From a virus, in IMG/VR virus record IMGVR_UViG_3300007512_000200, positions 1-23,852 of that record: 23,852 nt of DNA, one strand, 5' to 3'. Below, piece after piece: positions 23,347 through 23,852 of this stretch (the stretch's first letter is position 1; every line of letters starts with the position of its first letter). The notes under the pieces were generated by a model. That model was not told where the DNA came from. It ran no database searches and was given only the letters and a program-made list of their open reading frames with translations. The position numbers and the translations under genes were made by a program.

Positions 23347-23852
23347 AGTTTATCGTTCCTAGTGGCGGCCGACCACTCAAGTCCTAATGAATCTTACATC
23401 ATCTTCACATCTTGGGATACCCAACCGATTTCGATGTCAATAAATGCCTTGTACTGGAAGGAACGGATGTTTACTTGGTGGTTCGGATACGGTTTGCTTT
23501 TTATCACCATCGTCCGATTAATCCCTCAGGCGCGCACTTGGGAAACTGTTCGTGCTTCTGCACCACCAAATTGTTTAAGAATCGGGGAAGGAGGTTTCCT
23601 TCATCCACTGTGGTGGCAATGGAAGTGTCTTCCGTCCACTTCCCCAATTCAATTTATCACACTCCGACAGGATTCTATTATACCTGCAACTTTCGAGGTC
23701 AACTAATATTGTTATTACTCTACTCGCACTGCTACTGTTAGAGTTACCCAACTAGAATCTATACCTCTCGGCCGTCTTCCACCCCACCACAGGGAGTCGC
23801 ATACTTTAATCCGCATAACGAAAATTTGTTCAGTCACGGAGTTAGTGCAGGC
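23347..23852 (-). ncRNA. Candidate large structured non-coding RNA (5' part beyond the window)
   Basis: About 500 bases before the minus-strand terminator hold no convincing gene but are visibly richer in G+C than the rest and full of helices. Supported pairings are 23475-23482 with 23562-23569 (8 bp, ttggtggt / accaccaa), coaxial with 23483-23487 / 23513-23517; 23584-23590 with 23639-23645 (7 bp, ggggaag / cttcccc) enclosing hairpins at 23605-23616 and 23621-23633 as a junction; and hairpins 23361-23377, 23412-23424 and 23718-23743. One helix (23667-23671 with 23683-23687) closes with a G-U that exists only in the minus-strand RNA. A class cannot be named; GOLLD or ROOL type phage RNAs, a group I intron or a new class are open. 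The right edge truncates it. Confidence 0.5.

Noticed and set aside
23402-23515. 38-codon minus-strand ORF starting MVIKSKPYPNHQ
   Set aside because: No ribosome site, and it falls within the folded region; too short to separate from chance.
23677-23682. Minus-strand TATAAT as promoter of the folded RNA
   Set aside because: The only nearby -35-like TTGACC is 14 bases away, and the sequence is part of a predicted helix-loop; upstream sequence also looks folded, so the RNA probably starts further right.
23362-23741. Two overlapping plus-strand ORFs of about 110 aa near the right end
   Set aside because: They have no ribosome sites, unusual composition (many W and C), overlap each other in different frames, and coincide with the folded region.
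23715-23852. Minus-strand open frame of 45 codons entering from the right edge
   Set aside because: It could be the C-terminus of a gene cut by the window, but it overlaps a hairpin and its composition (many W, R, V) is not persuasive. Kept as possible only.
23347-23852. tRNA, tmRNA or RNase P RNA
   Set aside because: No TTCRANNC T-loop with acceptor stem, and no conserved tmRNA or RNase P motif could be found by eye.

Overview
The window is a piece of the structural and early-gene region of an AT-rich T4-superfamily myovirus, most like the 'exo/far-T4' phages of marine bacteria (cyanophage or pelagiphage type). Support comes from recognisable homologues of T4 gp4, gp6, gp7, gp8, gp25, gp26, gp51, gp53, gp48/54, gp19/54, gp32 and gp33, dense gene packing with ATGA/TAATG overlaps, and exact T4-type late promoters (TATAAATA). 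The host cannot be read from the sequence. There are no photosynthesis genes and no tRNA genes that I can recognise.

Layout. Positions 1-13390 (minus strand) are one long baseplate operon, read from right to left: tube cap gp48/54, wedge gp53, a 723-aa gp27-like hub protein, a 1420-aa extremely cysteine-rich protein, a 268-aa protein with a hub-like C-terminus and a Cys-rich insert, then gp25, gp6, gp7-like and gp8-like (cut by the left edge). Positions 13443-16812 (plus strand) hold the head-completion nuclease gp4, a tail-tube-fold protein, the chaperone gp26, gp51 reached by an apparent -1 ribosomal frameshift, and a repeat-containing protein in the tape-measure position. A bidirectional terminator closes this operon.

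Positions 16862-18096 (minus) encode gp33 (late transcription co-activator) and gp32 (ssDNA-binding protein). gp32 has its own sigma70-type promoter and a leader with two tandem hairpins that share the same loop. Positions 18210-21246 (plus) encode two beta-rich virion proteins. Positions 21243-23260 (minus) are a tight operon of small genes headed by an HNH-type endonuclease. Two of its genes (47 and 58 aa) are short enough to be overlooked. Positions 23261-23852 have no convincing gene: a sigma70-type promoter for the HNH operon, a minus-strand intrinsic terminator, and about 500 bases of unusually GC-rich, heavily self-complementary sequence that looks like the 3' part of a large structured RNA running off the right edge.

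How it fits together. The minus and plus structural operons build the contractile tail: wedges (53, 25, 6, 7, 8), hub (723 aa plus 268 aa), tube start (48/54 and the tube-like protein) and the tube-length apparatus (26, 26-51 fusion, tape measure). gp33 would switch RNA polymerase to the TATAAATA promoters that drive them, and gp32 coats replicating DNA. The points most worth attention are the gp26/gp51 frameshift signal (slippery T TTT TTC plus a 10-bp hairpin), the giant GACC-repeat protein inside the hub operon, the putative large ncRNA at the right end, and the paired hairpins ahead of gp32.
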